34,581 nt of DNA from Pseudomonas sp. GM18 (GTDB lineage Bacteria; Pseudomonadota; Gammaproteobacteria; Pseudomonadales; Pseudomonadaceae). Both the position numbers and the translations under genes were made by a program. A model generated the notes under the pieces. That model saw only the letters and a program-made list of their open reading frames with translations, ran no database searches and was not told the origin of the DNA. This document shows positions 16,553 through 25,132 of this stretch, piece by piece; the first letter of the stretch is position 1, and every line of letters begins with the position of its first letter. The stretch is from contig NZ_AKJT01000024.1 in the NCBI RefSeq assembly GCF_000282195.1, positions 1-34,581 on the forward strand, given 5' to 3'.

Positions 16553-17422
16553 ATGTCCAGGCTTTCTCATCAAGATTTGCGCCGTAATTTCCGCCAACTG
16601 CTCGCGTCCGACACCTGCTACCACACGGCCTCGGTCTTCGACCCGATGTCGGCACGCATCGCCGCCGACCTGGGTTTTGAGGTGGGGATTCTCGGCGGTT
16701 CGGTTGCGTCGTTGCAGGTATTGGGCGCCCCCGATTTTGCGTTGATCACCCTCAGTGAGTTCGCCGAACAGGCCACCCGCATCGGCCGTGTAGCACAATT
16801 GCCGGTCATTGCCGACGCGGATCACGGCTACGGCAACGCGCTCAATGTCATGCGCACAATCGTCGAACTCGAACGCGCCGGCGTGGCCGCCCTGACCATC
16901 GAAGACACCTTGCTGCCGGCACAATTCGGTCGCAAGTCCACCGACCTGATCACGGTCGCCGAAGGTGTCGGCAAGATCCGCGCGGCGCTGGAAGCCCGGG
17001 TCGATTCGGAAATGGCGATCATCGCCCGCACCAACGCGGGGATCCTGCCGATCCAGGAAATCATCAGCCGCACCCAGCATTACCAAAAAGCCGGGGCCGA
17101 CGGGGTTTGCATGGTCGGCGTGCAGGATTTCGACCAACTGGAACAGATCGCCGAGCACCTGAGCGTGCCGCTGATGCTGGTCACCTACGGCAACCCGCTG
17201 CTGCGCGATGACAAACGCCTGGCCGAATTGGGCGTGCGGGTCACCATCGACGGTCATGGCGCCTACTTCGCAGCGATCAAGGCCACTTATGACAGCCTGC
17301 GCGAACAACGCCAGATCTTCACCCAGGCCTCCGACCTGAACGCGACCGAACTGACGCATACCTATACGCAGCCGGAGGATTACATTCGTTGGGCGGAAGA
17401 GTTCATGCGCGTTAAAGAATGA
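16553..17422 (+). CDS. Oxaloacetate decarboxylase (isocitrate lyase/PEP mutase superfamily)
   Basis: 289 residues, collinear with the P. aeruginosa oxaloacetate decarboxylase PA4872 as I remember it. Visible features are [18 protein letters not shown], metal-binding D88/D90 in [22 protein letters not shown], and H235 in DGHGAYFAA, the histidine that sets this subgroup apart from lyases carrying a catalytic cysteine loop. The enzyme converts oxaloacetate to pyruvate and CO2 without biotin. GGTGGA precedes ATG 16553. It is co-directional with the aruFG pair after 134 bp that include a TTGACA (16504-16509) without a well-spaced -10, so a separate promoter is possible but unproven. Confidence 0.87.
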   Translation: MSRLSHQDLRRNFRQLLASDTCYHTASVFDPMSARIAADLGFEVGILGGSVASLQVLGAPDFALITLSEFAEQATRIGRVAQLPVIADADHGYGNALNVMRTIVELERAGVAALTIEDTLLPAQFGRKSTDLITVAEGVGKIRAALEARVDSEMAIIARTNAGILPIQEIISRTQHYQKAGADGVCMVGVQDFDQLEQIAEHLSVPLMLVTYGNPLLRDDKRLAELGVRVTIDGHGAYFAAIKATYDSLREQRQIFTQASDLNATELTHTYTQPEDYIRWAEEFMRVKE

Positions 17423-17430
17423 CGGCACAA

Positions 17431-17471
17431 GCGCCCTCACCACAGCGCTCGCGCGTCTGTAGTGAGGGTGC
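17431..17471. terminator. Bidirectional hairpin between oxaloacetate decarboxylase and hcnC
   Basis: CCCTCACCACAG (17434-17445) pairs with CTGTAGTGAGGG (17457-17468) with one G-T wobble, and the stem extends by about three more pairs outward (17431, 17471). The loop is 11 bases. It fills the 51-bp gap between two convergent genes. There is no long T-run on either side, so termination could also need Rho. Confidence 0.65.
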
Positions 17472-17473
17472 AG

Positions 17474-18733
17474 TCAAACCATGTGCACTGCTTTCGATTC
17501 GGCCTTCGGCGCCACCTCAAACCGATCCGCCAGAAACGGCGTGATATCCAGCGGCAACGGCTCGTTATTCACCAGTTTGTCCAGCAACACGCCGGTAATC
17601 GCCGAGGTCAGGATGCCGGTGCGGAAATGTCCGCAGGCATTCAGGTAACCCTGCACGCCTTTCATCGGCCCCAGAATCGGCAGTTCGTCCGGTGAGCCTG
17701 GGCGCAATCCGGCCCAGCAACGTTTCAGGTTGATGTCGGCGAGCGCCGGAATGCAGCGCACCGCGCCTTGTACCAGGCCGCTGATTTCCGCGTAGGTGGT
17801 GGTCACGTCGAAACCTTTGTCTTCGGTGGTGCTGCCGATCAGGATTTCGCCATTGTCTTTCTGCGCCACGTAACAGTCGCTGGTGGTCAGGCAACCACGC
17901 AAGATCTTCGGCATGCGCTCGGTCAGCAGGATCTGGCCCTTCACCGGTTTCACCGGAATGCGAATGCCGGTGGCCTGCTCGCTGAGGTCGGCGGCCCAGG
18001 CACCGGCGGCGTTGATCAGCGTATGGCAATGGAACACGCCGGCCTCGGAGGTCTGCACGCCGGTGACCTGCGAGCCGTGGTGCAGCACGCCGGTGACGTT
18101 GGTGTTGAAATACAGATCCACTCCGTTTTGCCGCGCGCCTTCGGTGTAGGCATCGGCCAGGCGGAACGGGCTGACCTGATGGTCGCAGAGAAACTCCAGC
18201 GCCCCCCTCGCCTCATGGCTGACACTCGGCTCGGCTTCGCGCAGTGCCGCTTGATCGAGCCAGCGCACCTGATCCGCCAGGTGCGGAATGCACGCCACGA
18301 TGTGCTCGGCGTAGAGCCGGTCTTCGTCGTCGTAGATCACGAATTTCAAGCCGGTCTTCTCGAACTTGAAATCCATCCCGTGATTGTCCTGCAACTCCCG
18401 GTGCAAATCCGGGTACATCGCGTTGGACTGCAAGGCGAAATCGAAGAACGACTGCGGCAGGATGTGCGGCGTGCCGGCATCCACCGCCACCGCCGCGCCC
18501 TGGGCTTCGCGCTTGCGATTGGCCGACATCATGCGGAAGAAAATCACCCCGCAGCCCAGGCCTACCGACTCACCAATCGCCCACAAGCCACCGGCCGAAG
18601 CACGGGTCGCGTTACCGGGACGCTTGGCGTCGATCAGCGCGACTTTCAGGTGTTTGCGTTTGGACAATTGATAGGCGCAGGACGCCCCGATCACACCGCC
18701 GCCGGCAATGATCACGTCGTAGAACTTACTCAT
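17474..18733 (-). CDS. hcnC: Hydrogen cyanide synthase subunit HcnC
   Basis: 419 residues, FAD-dependent amine oxidase of the DAO family: dinucleotide-binding VIIAGGGVIGASCAYQL at the N-terminus, then RASAGGLWAIGESVGLGCGV, LINAAGAWAADLSE, and the C-terminal CWAGLRPGSPDELPILGP followed by GHFRTGILTSAITG. It agrees along its length with HcnC as I remember it from P. aeruginosa and P. protegens. With HcnA and HcnB it forms the membrane-associated synthase that oxidises glycine to HCN and CO2. Its ATG overlaps the end of hcnB by 8 bp. It ends just before the convergent terminator. Confidence 0.95.
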   Translation of the reverse strand: MSKFYDVIIAGGGVIGASCAYQLSKRKHLKVALIDAKRPGNATRASAGGLWAIGESVGLGCGVIFFRMMSANRKREAQGAAVAVDAGTPHILPQSFFDFALQSNAMYPDLHRELQDNHGMDFKFEKTGLKFVIYDDEDRLYAEHIVACIPHLADQVRWLDQAALREAEPSVSHEARGALEFLCDHQVSPFRLADAYTEGARQNGVDLYFNTNVTGVLHHGSQVTGVQTSEAGVFHCHTLINAAGAWAADLSEQATGIRIPVKPVKGQILLTERMPKILRGCLTTSDCYVAQKDNGEILIGSTTEDKGFDVTTTYAEISGLVQGAVRCIPALADINLKRCWAGLRPGSPDELPILGPMKGVQGYLNACGHFRTGILTSAITGVLLDKLVNNEPLPLDITPFLADRFEVAPKAESKAVHMV

Positions 18734-20135
18734 GGCTTGCGGCCTCCATGCCGACGGACTGGAACGCTGAAAAGGGAACCGGATCGACGGGAAAGCGCGG
18801 TCGCAACCAGCCTACATCTTTCCGTCCGGTGGCTTCGCGCAAACGGTCGGTGCAATAGCCGACACACATCCGTCCCTGACAGTCGCCCATGCTCACGCGG
18901 GTGCGCATTTTCAGGCTGGCCAGGTCTTGCACCCCCTGCTCCAGCGCCCGATCGATGTCGGCGCGGGTCGCATGCTCGCAGCGGCAAATCACCGTGTCGG
19001 CAGCCGGCAATGCAGTCTGCCCGGCACCGCGTTCGGTGTAACGGTCGACGGCGGCGCGAAAACGCACGATGGACTTGAGCTTCGACAGGTAACGGTCACG
19101 CCTGACCCGCGCCAGCTCCGAGTCCAGCACGTCGCGTTGCAGCAGGATCGACACGGCCGCGATCCTTCCCGCGAGCATGGCCGCCTCGCCACCGCGAATC
19201 CCGCCCATGTCGCCGGCCAGATGCACGTGGGGTTCGCTGCTTTGCTGCCAGACATTGGCGCTGGCCCGCAGGTAGCCGTCATCGCTGAAGCCGTGGTCCA
19301 GGCCCATTTGCTGACTGAGTTGGGTGCGTGGAATGAAGCCATAGCCGACCGCCAGGGTCTGCGCGGCAATCCGTTCGGCGCGGCTCAGGTCCGGCTCCCA
19401 GGTGCTGGAGTACGGCGCGACGGTCACTGATTTCAATTCTTCCTCACCTTGAGCCTCGACCACGCCCCAACCATAGTGCATGGCGATGCCGTGCAATTTC
19501 AGGTACGCGAGCATGCTCAAACCGTCGAGGAACAACTGCGGCTTGTTCAATAGCGCGAGGCTTTCCCGGGCGATCTTGCCGAACGCGCATGCCTCATAAA
19601 CCCCGGCGACGCTCACCCCTGATGCGTGTAGCTGGCAGGCCACCAGCGGCAACAGCGGACCGGTGCCGGCAATCACCACCGGCCCCTGCGGTTGAACGAC
19701 ACCGCTCTTGATTTGCAGTTGCAAACCACCCAGCAGAATCACACCCGGCAAGGTCCAGCCGGGGAACGGTACGCTGCGCTCATGGCAACCGGCAGCCAAC
19801 AGCAGCTGCGGGTATTCGACCTCCTGCAAATGCTCGTTGATGTCCAGCACCACCAACGCCCGGGTACCTTCGGCGCCGACCACGCGGTGGTTCAAACGCA
19901 CATCGATCAGGCCCGAATACTCCTGGAATTCTCCATGCAGTCTGGTCAGCACTTCCGAATAGCGTGGCCCCAGGTAATCCAGTTGAACGTTATCGCGCAA
20001 GGGGCCGCGATAAACCACCCCGCCAAGGCGCGAAGCTTCTTCGAGCAAGGTACAACGCACACCATGCCGCGCCAGTTCAATGGCCGCGGCCATACCCGCC
20101 GGCCCACCGCCGACGATCACCGGATGCAGGCTCAT
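18726..20135 (-). CDS. hcnB: Hydrogen cyanide synthase subunit HcnB
   Basis: 469 residues. An N-terminal FAD site (VIVGGGPAGMAAAIELA), a second nucleotide-binding region (PVVIAGTGPLLPLVACQL) and CHERSVPFPGWTLPGV mark the pyridine-nucleotide-disulfide-oxidoreductase-like HcnB. The C-terminus has a BFD-type [2Fe-2S] cysteine set: C384 and C386 (CRC), then C419, C424 and C428 (DCQGRMCVGYC). The protein relays electrons in the glycine-oxidising HcnABC complex. The start overlaps the hcnA stop (ATGA), so the three subunits are translationally coupled. Confidence 0.95.
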   Translation of the reverse strand: MSLHPVIVGGGPAGMAAAIELARHGVRCTLLEEASRLGGVVYRGPLRDNVQLDYLGPRYSEVLTRLHGEFQEYSGLIDVRLNHRVVGAEGTRALVVLDINEHLQEVEYPQLLLAAGCHERSVPFPGWTLPGVILLGGLQLQIKSGVVQPQGPVVIAGTGPLLPLVACQLHASGVSVAGVYEACAFGKIARESLALLNKPQLFLDGLSMLAYLKLHGIAMHYGWGVVEAQGEEELKSVTVAPYSSTWEPDLSRAERIAAQTLAVGYGFIPRTQLSQQMGLDHGFSDDGYLRASANVWQQSSEPHVHLAGDMGGIRGGEAAMLAGRIAAVSILLQRDVLDSELARVRRDRYLSKLKSIVRFRAAVDRYTERGAGQTALPAADTVICRCEHATRADIDRALEQGVQDLASLKMRTRVSMGDCQGRMCVGYCTDRLREATGRKDVGWLRPRFPVDPVPFSAFQSVGMEAASHE

Positions 20136-20446
20136 AAAACCTCCTGCCCAGCGATACGGTTGACCCGGGTTTCGACGCTCATGCCCTCACGCACGATTGT
20201 CTGGCAGGCGCGACGTTTGTGTCGGCCATCGATTTTCACCAGGCAGCATTGGCACACGCCCATGCCGCAATAGGCACCGCTGATTTGATCGTGATCGTTA
20301 CGGGCCACCTGGCGAATGCCCAGTGATTGAATGACTGTCAGGACGGTTTCGCCGATGGCGGCGCTGACGGTTTGACCATTGATGCGCACAGTCATATCCG
20401 CCCGCACCAGTGGCTGGATATCGAAGGTTCGGTTTATGCGTTGCAT
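20132..20446 (-). CDS. hcnA: Hydrogen cyanide synthase subunit HcnA
   Basis: 104 residues, a plant-type ferredoxin-like [2Fe-2S] protein. The cluster ligands are C60, C65, C68 and C81 (CGMGVCQCC, then RRACQT), spaced C-x4-C-x2-C-x12-C. The N-terminus (FDIQPLVRADMTV) and ARNDHDQISGAYCGMGVCQCC match HcnA from cyanogenic pseudomonads. It is the first gene of hcnABC and carries the regulatory leader. The ribosome binding site is only GGA, embedded in the RsmE hairpin at 20455-20466, eight bases before the ATG, so its translation depends on relief of Rsm repression. Confidence 0.96.
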   Translation of the reverse strand: MQRINRTFDIQPLVRADMTVRINGQTVSAAIGETVLTVIQSLGIRQVARNDHDQISGAYCGMGVCQCCLVKIDGRHKRRACQTIVREGMSVETRVNRIAGQEVL

Positions 20447-20454
20447 TGCGATTG

Positions 20455-20466
20455 TTCATCCGTGAA
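20455..20466 (-). promoter_or_regulatory. RsmA/RsmE binding hairpin at the hcnA ribosome binding site
   Basis: On the minus strand the sequence reads TTCACGGATGAA, eight bases before the hcnA ATG. TTCA and TGAA can pair and expose CGGA in the loop. This is the very element known from structural work on RsmE with the hcnA leader of P. protegens CHA0. It implies post-transcriptional repression by RsmA/RsmE and release by RsmX/Y/Z under GacS/GacA. The site is seen directly; the control is established for the homologous gene. Confidence 0.9.
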
Positions 20467-20620
20467 AGGTTCAGGTGAGATTCTTCAGCTCCATGCTGCA
20501 CTACACCTTGCGGGCCACCTGACTAATAACAACGAGAAGGTCTGCACGGGTACTTCGACAGCGCATCAGCTGCGCGTCAAAGCACCGTAGTCGATACCGC
20601 AGGATGGGGCTGGATCTTTG

Positions 20621-20662
20621 ATGCTAGGAGATATCGCCGAAGGAAATATTGATCCAGGCCAG
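20621..20662 (-). promoter_or_regulatory. hcnA promoter with ANR-like box and -10
   Basis: Read on the minus strand, CTGGC-CTGG-ATCAA (20662-20649) has a perfect right half of the ANR box and a degenerate left half. A -10-like TAGCAT lies at 20626-20621. Counting from that hexamer, the start point is about 20614 and the box centre (20655.5) falls exactly at -41.5, the class II activator position. This predicts a leader of about 168 bases. The rest of 20447-20717 shows no gene. ANR control of hcn is established in P. aeruginosa and P. protegens; the exact start here is inference. Confidence 0.7.
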
Positions 20663-20717
20663 TGAAAACACCTTTGTCCTGCTCACGAAGACGGCATGAC
20701 CGAACGCCGGGAAAGAA

Positions 20718-21053
20718 TTACTTGCGCTTGTAACTCTTGTTGCCACTGGGCGTCAGGCAATACACCCCGCCTCTTGGTCCGGTGCAGAACGTACCGGTAC
20801 CGCAAGCGCAGCCATCGGTTTCCTGCAACAGCGTCTGCGGCCGCGCCTGGCTTTTAGTGCCAAACATCGCTGAACAGCTTTTCTTCGAACCGCTGATGGA
20901 GCCGTCATTGCACAGGAACAGATCGCCGTCGCAACGATCGATACCGCCCTTTTTCCCGGAACACGGCGTGTTGGCAGCCCAGGCGGATGAGCCGAAGAGG
21001 CACACCAACAACAGAAATATTGGCATCCAGCCACGAACCATTAAAGTGCGCAC
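20718..21053 (-). CDS. Small Cys-rich exported protein of unknown function
   Basis: 111 residues. A signal peptide (hydrophobic MPIFLLLVCLFGSSAWA, cleavage before ANTPCSG) precedes a mature domain of about 85 residues with eight cysteines (TPCSG, DRCDGDLFLCNDGS, KKSCSAM, DGCACGTGTFCTGPRGGVYC) and a basic tail, so it is likely a disulfide-stabilised periplasmic or secreted protein. GTG 21051-21053 is chosen because GGGAAG stands at the right distance; an ATG at 21041 would still keep the signal peptide. It runs towards the hcn promoter, its stop being 56 bp upstream of the ANR-like box, with no clear terminator. I recognise no family. Confidence 0.72.
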   Translation of the reverse strand: MRTLMVRGWMPIFLLLVCLFGSSAWAANTPCSGKKGGIDRCDGDLFLCNDGSISGSKKSCSAMFGTKSQARPQTLLQETDGCACGTGTFCTGPRGGVYCLTPSGNKSYKRK

Positions 21054-21151
21054 AGTGCAGCTTCCCTTTAGAGTTATGGCCGGATGATATCAACGTCCGC
21101 TCAGGCTCACGAGGCCACATGAAAGTTAATTTAAAAAGCCGTGTGTAATTC

Positions 21152-21180
21152 TTGGCAAAATGCTCGCAACTTCGTATTGA
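21152..21180 (+). promoter_or_regulatory. Possible promoter of the two-component operon
   Basis: TTGGCA (21152-21157), a 17-bp gap and TATTGA (21175-21180) make a plausible but imperfect sigma-70 promoter about 20 bp before the response-regulator ATG. The stretch just upstream (21121-21150) is AT-rich, including TTAATTTAAAAA, unlike its surroundings. Confidence 0.4.
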
Positions 21181-21201
21181 ACCGATTATCAGGCAAGCCC
21201 T

Positions 21202-21885
21202 ATGACCCGCATCTTGACCATCGAAGACGACGCCGTGACCGCCCGGGAAATCGTCGCCGAACTGAGCAGCCACGGCCTTGAGGTGGATTGGGTCGACAAT
21301 GGCCGCGAAGGCCTGGAGCGCGCCGTCAGCGGCGACTACGACTTGATCACCCTCGATCGCATGCTGCCGGAGCTCGATGGCCTGGCCATTGTCACCACCC
21401 TGCGCACCATGGGCGTGGCCACGCCGATCCTGATGATCAGCGCCCTCTCCGATGTCGATGAACGAGTGCGAGGCTTGCGCGCCGGCGGCGACGATTACCT
21501 GACCAAACCGTTCGCCACCGATGAAATGGCCGCCCGGGTCGAAGTCTTGCTGCGCCGACAGAACACCGTGACCGCCCAGGCCACCACGTTGCGCGTGGCC
21601 GATCTGGAACTGAACCTGATCAGCCACGAGGCCAGTCGCGACAGCCAGTTGCTGACGCTGTTGCCCACCGAGTACAAGTTGCTGGAATTCCTGATGCGCA
21701 ACACCGGGCAGATTCTGTCGCGGATGATGATTTTCGAAGAAGTCTGGGGTTATCACTTCGACCCCGGCACCAACCTGATCGACGTGCACATCGGCCGTCT
21801 GCGCAAGAAAATCGACCCGCCAGGCAAAGTCCCACTGATTCGGACCGTGCGAGGCTCGGGCTATGTCATTGCTGAACCCCTCTAA
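21202..21885 (+). CDS. OmpR-family response regulator
   Basis: 227 residues. The receiver domain (1-120) has acidic pocket residues E8, D9 and D10 (TIEDD), phosphoacceptor D52 (LITLDRMLPELDG) and K102 (YLTKPF). The C-terminal winged helix (about 130-225) has TEYKLLEFLMRNTGQILSR and IDVHIGRLRKKI followed by IRTVRGSGYVI, as in OmpR/PhoB proteins. It is read with the kinase downstream, overlapping it by 23 bp. The stimulus is unknown; the kinase resembles the QseC/PfeS/CopS type in layout. The 116 bp upstream separate it from the divergent Cys-rich protein gene. Confidence 0.94.
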   Translation: MTRILTIEDDAVTAREIVAELSSHGLEVDWVDNGREGLERAVSGDYDLITLDRMLPELDGLAIVTTLRTMGVATPILMISALSDVDERVRGLRAGGDDYLTKPFATDEMAARVEVLLRRQNTVTAQATTLRVADLELNLISHEASRDSQLLTLLPTEYKLLEFLMRNTGQILSRMMIFEEVWGYHFDPGTNLIDVHIGRLRKKIDPPGKVPLIRTVRGSGYVIAEPL

Positions 21886-23257
21886 AGGCTGGCGTTCCTC
21901 CAGCAGCCGCTTGCTGGCGCTTTACAGTTCGCTGTTCGTGGCCTGGAGCGCGATTCTCATGGGGGTCATGTATTACGAGGTGTCCAGCTACCTCGACACC
22001 CTCGCCAAACACTCGCTGATGCAACGTCAGCATCTGTTTTCGCGCTTCCAGGGCGAGCAACTGGTGGACGCCCTCGCCGCCAGCATGACCTTCGACATTC
22101 GCGGCATCGATGCCTATGGCCTGTTCGATGACCAGCAGCGCTACCTCAGTGGTGCCTTGCGCCAGATCCCCGAAGACCTGCCGCTGGACGGCAAGATTCA
22201 CATGCTCGGCGACTGTGCCGAATCCGACGACCCGACCCTTCCCGCCGACAGCTGCGACGCCGTCGCGACCCGAACCCTGGACGGCCGCTGGCTGGTGCTG
22301 GTGCGGGACAACGGTTCGTTGTTTGCCGTGACCCGGATCATCCTGCACGCGCTGTTGTGGGGCGTGTCGCTGACGATTCTGCCGGGCATCGCCGGCTGGC
22401 ATTTATTGAGACGGCGCCCGCTGCGGCGGATCCGGGCGATCCAGGCCAGCGCCGAAGCCATCGTCGCCGGCGACCTGACCCGGCGCCTGCCGTTGTCCAA
22501 TCGCCGTGACGAACTGGACATGCTCGCCGCCATCGTCAACGCCATGCTCGAACGCATCGAGCGCTTGATGCATGAGGTCAAGGGCGTGTGCGACAACATC
22601 GCCCATGACCTGCGCACGCCGCTCACTCGTCTGCGGGCGCAGCTGTACCGGATTCAGCAACAGGCCGATGAAGGATCGACGCTGGCCGTGCAACTGGATT
22701 CCGTGCTCGGCGAGGCGGATACCTTAATGGCGCGTTTTCGTGGTTTGCTGCGGATTTCCGAGCTGGAGGATCGCCAACGCCGTTCGGGTTTCGTGCAGCT
22801 GGACCCGGTACCGTTGCTGCAAGAATTGCACGACTTTTATCTGCCGCTGGCGGAAGAAGGTGAACTGACCTTTGAGCTGCAACTGCCCGAGTCCCTGCCG
22901 CAACTGAACGGCGACCGGGCGTTGTTGTTCGAAGCCGTGGCGAATCTGCTGAGCAACTCGATCAAATTCACACCGCCGGGCGGCCAGGTGATTCTGCGTG
23001 GGGTGAATGACGCCGGGCATACGCGCATTGAGGTACTCGATTCAGGCCCCGGCATTGCACTGGCCGAGCGTGAGGCGGTGTTTCAGCGTTTCTATCGCGC
23101 CGAAGGCGGCAACCCGCAAAGCGGTTTCGGCCTGGGCCTGTCGATCGTCGCGGCGATTGTCAGCCTGCACGGGTTTACGCTGGAAGTGGGCGACAGCGAG
23201 CTGGGTGGCGCGCAGTTGGTACTCGACTGCCGGCAGAGTCTGATTCCCCAGGCTTGA
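21863..23257 (+). CDS. Sensor histidine kinase
   Basis: 464 residues. Membrane helix 1 (about 17-40) and helix 2 (about 157-180) enclose a periplasmic sensor domain of about 115 residues with two cysteines (GDCAESDDP, ADSCDAV). A HAMP linker follows, then the DHp domain with phosphorylatable H248 (CDNIAHDLRTPLTRL), and the ATPase domain with N-box (ANLLSNSIKFTPPGG), G1 (DSGPGI), F (VFQRFYRAEGG) and G2 (GFGLGLSIV). It should phosphorylate the upstream regulator. The paired cysteines suggest a disulfide or metal/redox sensing, which is only a guess. ATG 21863 lies within the regulator gene with GAGG upstream. Confidence 0.93.
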   Translation: MSLLNPSKGWRSSSSRLLALYSSLFVAWSAILMGVMYYEVSSYLDTLAKHSLMQRQHLFSRFQGEQLVDALAASMTFDIRGIDAYGLFDDQQRYLSGALRQIPEDLPLDGKIHMLGDCAESDDPTLPADSCDAVATRTLDGRWLVLVRDNGSLFAVTRIILHALLWGVSLTILPGIAGWHLLRRRPLRRIRAIQASAEAIVAGDLTRRLPLSNRRDELDMLAAIVNAMLERIERLMHEVKGVCDNIAHDLRTPLTRLRAQLYRIQQQADEGSTLAVQLDSVLGEADTLMARFRGLLRISELEDRQRRSGFVQLDPVPLLQELHDFYLPLAEEGELTFELQLPESLPQLNGDRALLFEAVANLLSNSIKFTPPGGQVILRGVNDAGHTRIEVLDSGPGIALAEREAVFQRFYRAEGGNPQSGFGLGLSIVAAIVSLHGFTLEVGDSELGGAQLVLDCRQSLIPQA

Positions 23258-23259
23258 GC

Positions 23260-23766
23260 TCAATACCCCGGTACCTCGCGCAAAAACTCTGACAGGTCGG
23301 TGATCGGCGGTATGGCCGGAATCTCGAAGTACATCTGGATCACCCAGCCCCGGTGATAGCTGGAGTGGTTGACCACATGCAACAGCATGGCCCCGGCACT
23401 CATGACCCCGCTCTCCCCTGACATGGAGGTGAATTCGATGGGTTTATCCAGCGAGTCGTCGGTCTGGGCCGAGCTCCAGCCACAGAACCATTGATCAATC
23501 TCCTGTTGCGCTATTCGCAACTCGGCGAGCTCGGTATGGAGCAAGCCATGGGAAGTTTTGAAGTCGTGCCCCCGGCCCTCCAGATGAGCTTGCCAGATGC
23601 AGTCCACCACGTAGGTGTGGTTCAAGGCGCCGATCATGTTATTGAACACCGACACCCGTTTGCGATTGAGTTCCTCAGGTGGCAGCGCCATGAGGCTGTC
23701 AAAGAGTCGCTGATCGGCCCAGCGCTTGTAATCGGCGAGCATGCGGGCAGTGCGTACGTTGATCAT
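23260..23766 (-). CDS. DinB-family protein
   Basis: 168 residues in a four-helix-bundle DinB/YfiT-like family. The metal triad is H50 (GALNHTYVVDCIW), H134 and H138 (HVVNHSSYHRG). Members are predicted metal-dependent thiol transferases or hydrolases induced by stress; the substrate is unknown here. ATG 23766 has GGGAGA seven bases upstream; a longer frame to 23841 lacks a site. The gene is convergent with the sensor kinase, stops separated by 2 bp, and is followed upstream by a REP element. Confidence 0.9.
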   Translation of the reverse strand: MINVRTARMLADYKRWADQRLFDSLMALPPEELNRKRVSVFNNMIGALNHTYVVDCIWQAHLEGRGHDFKTSHGLLHTELAELRIAQQEIDQWFCGWSSAQTDDSLDKPIEFTSMSGESGVMSAGAMLLHVVNHSSYHRGWVIQMYFEIPAIPPITDLSEFLREVPGY

Positions 23767-23860
23767 CAGAGATCTCCCATAGCGATGGGCGCATTGCCAA
23801 GAATAGCCCTCACAGCTGGTTGCAGCCCAAACCCTGATCATCGGTTGCGCCGCACGACTT

Positions 23861-23993
23861 TGTAGCAGCTGCCGAAGGCTGCGTTCGGCTGCACAGCAGT
23901 CGCTAAACCATACGCTGCGGTGGTTCAGTTAAACGCGTGCGAAGCCTTCACGGCTGCTGCGCAGCCGAACGCAGGCTGCGCCAGCTGCTACAG
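23861..23993. repeat. REP-type nested palindrome, complete copy
   Basis: The ends TGTAGCAGCTG and CAGCTGCTACA are inverted copies. Inside them are a second pair of arms (GAAGGCTGCGTTCGGCTG and GCAGCCGAACGCAGGC) and a central non-palindromic spacer. Its length is about 133 bp, the same as the copy at 27671. It sits between the start of the DinB gene and the end of the FAD oxidoreductase gene. Confidence 0.9.
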
Positions 23994-24007
23994 AGCTTTA
24001 TCACGAA

Positions 24008-25132
24008 CTACATTAAGGTCAGACGCTGCACCACCCGTTCGGCCAATGCCAGGCAACTGGTCAGCCCCGGCGATTCGACGCCGAACAGATTGACCAGGCC
24101 CGGTACGCCGTGGACGTCCGGGCCGCTGATGATGAAGTCGGCGGCTGGCTCGGTCGGCCCGCTGATTTTCGGGCGGATGCCGCTGTAGGCCGGTTGCAGA
24201 CTGCCATCGGGCAACGCCGGCCAGTAGCGCCGGATCGCCTGATAGAACCCTTCGCCCCGATGGGGATCGACGCGATAGTCGACCTGCTCGACCCATTCGA
24301 CATCCGGCCCGAAACGCGCCTGACCGCCCAGGTCCAGGGTCATGTGCACGCCCAGCCCGGCGCTTTCCGGTGCCGGGTACACCAGATGCCGAAACGGCGC
24401 CGGGCCACTGAAGCTGAAATAGCTGCCCTTGCACAGCCAGGCCTTGGGCACGTGCCGCGCCGGCAAGCCTTCGATCCGGCTCGCCACCTCTGGCGCGGAC
24501 AATCCCGCGCAGTTGATCAGTTCACGACAGCTCAAGGTCATCGGCTGAGCTCCCCCCATACGCAGCTCGAAACCCTGCTCGGTGCAACGGGCCGATTCCA
24601 GCGGCGTATGGAAGGCCATCGAGGTGCCCCAGGCTTCGGCATCGGCCTGCAGCGCCAGCATCAAGGCGTGGGAGTCGACGATCCCGGTGGACGGTGACCA
24701 AAGCGCTGCGACACAAGACAACGCCGGTTCAAGCGCCCGCGCCTGACCGGCATCCAGTAATTGCAGATCATCGACGCCGTTGCGCCGGCCTTGCTCCAGC
24801 AACGCCTGCAAGGCATGGCACTGACGGTCATCGGTGGCAACGATCAGCTTGCCGAGGCGCCGGTAATCGACACCGCGCTCATCGCAGAAGGAGTAAAGGC
24901 GTTGCTTGCCCTCCACGCACAATTGCGCCTTGAGACTGCCGCTCGGGTAATAAATCCCGGCGTGGATCACTTCCGAATTACGCGAACTGATGCCCACGCC
25001 AATCCCCTCGCCCGCCTCGACCAGGATCACTTCTCGCCCGGTCCGGGCCAAGGCTCTGGCCACCGCCAGCCCGACTACCCCGGCCCCGACCACCACGCAT
25101 TCGATATCGACGCTCACCTGCCCTCCACTCAT
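24008..25132 (-). CDS. FAD-dependent oxidoreductase, L-2-hydroxyglutarate oxidase-like
   Basis: 374 residues. The DAO-family FAD site ([18 protein letters not shown]) is followed by [25 protein letters not shown], which resembles the LhgO/YgaF HSGVIHAGVYY block, and ends with [17 protein letters not shown]. LhgO oxidises L-2-hydroxyglutarate to 2-oxoglutarate and feeds electrons to the quinone pool. The substrate assignment is by resemblance only. ATG 25132 has no ribosome site. GGAGG stands four bases before an in-frame GTG at 25115-25117 ([11 protein letters not shown]), which may be the true start. Confidence 0.82.
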   Translation of the reverse strand: MSGGQVSVDIECVVVGAGVVGLAVARALARTGREVILVEAGEGIGVGISSRNSEVIHAGIYYPSGSLKAQLCVEGKQRLYSFCDERGVDYRRLGKLIVATDDRQCHALQALLEQGRRNGVDDLQLLDAGQARALEPALSCVAALWSPSTGIVDSHALMLALQADAEAWGTSMAFHTPLESARCTEQGFELRMGGAQPMTLSCRELINCAGLSAPEVASRIEGLPARHVPKAWLCKGSYFSFSGPAPFRHLVYPAPESAGLGVHMTLDLGGQARFGPDVEWVEQVDYRVDPHRGEGFYQAIRRYWPALPDGSLQPAYSGIRPKISGPTEPAADFIISGPDVHGVPGLVNLFGVESPGLTSCLALAERVVQRLTLM

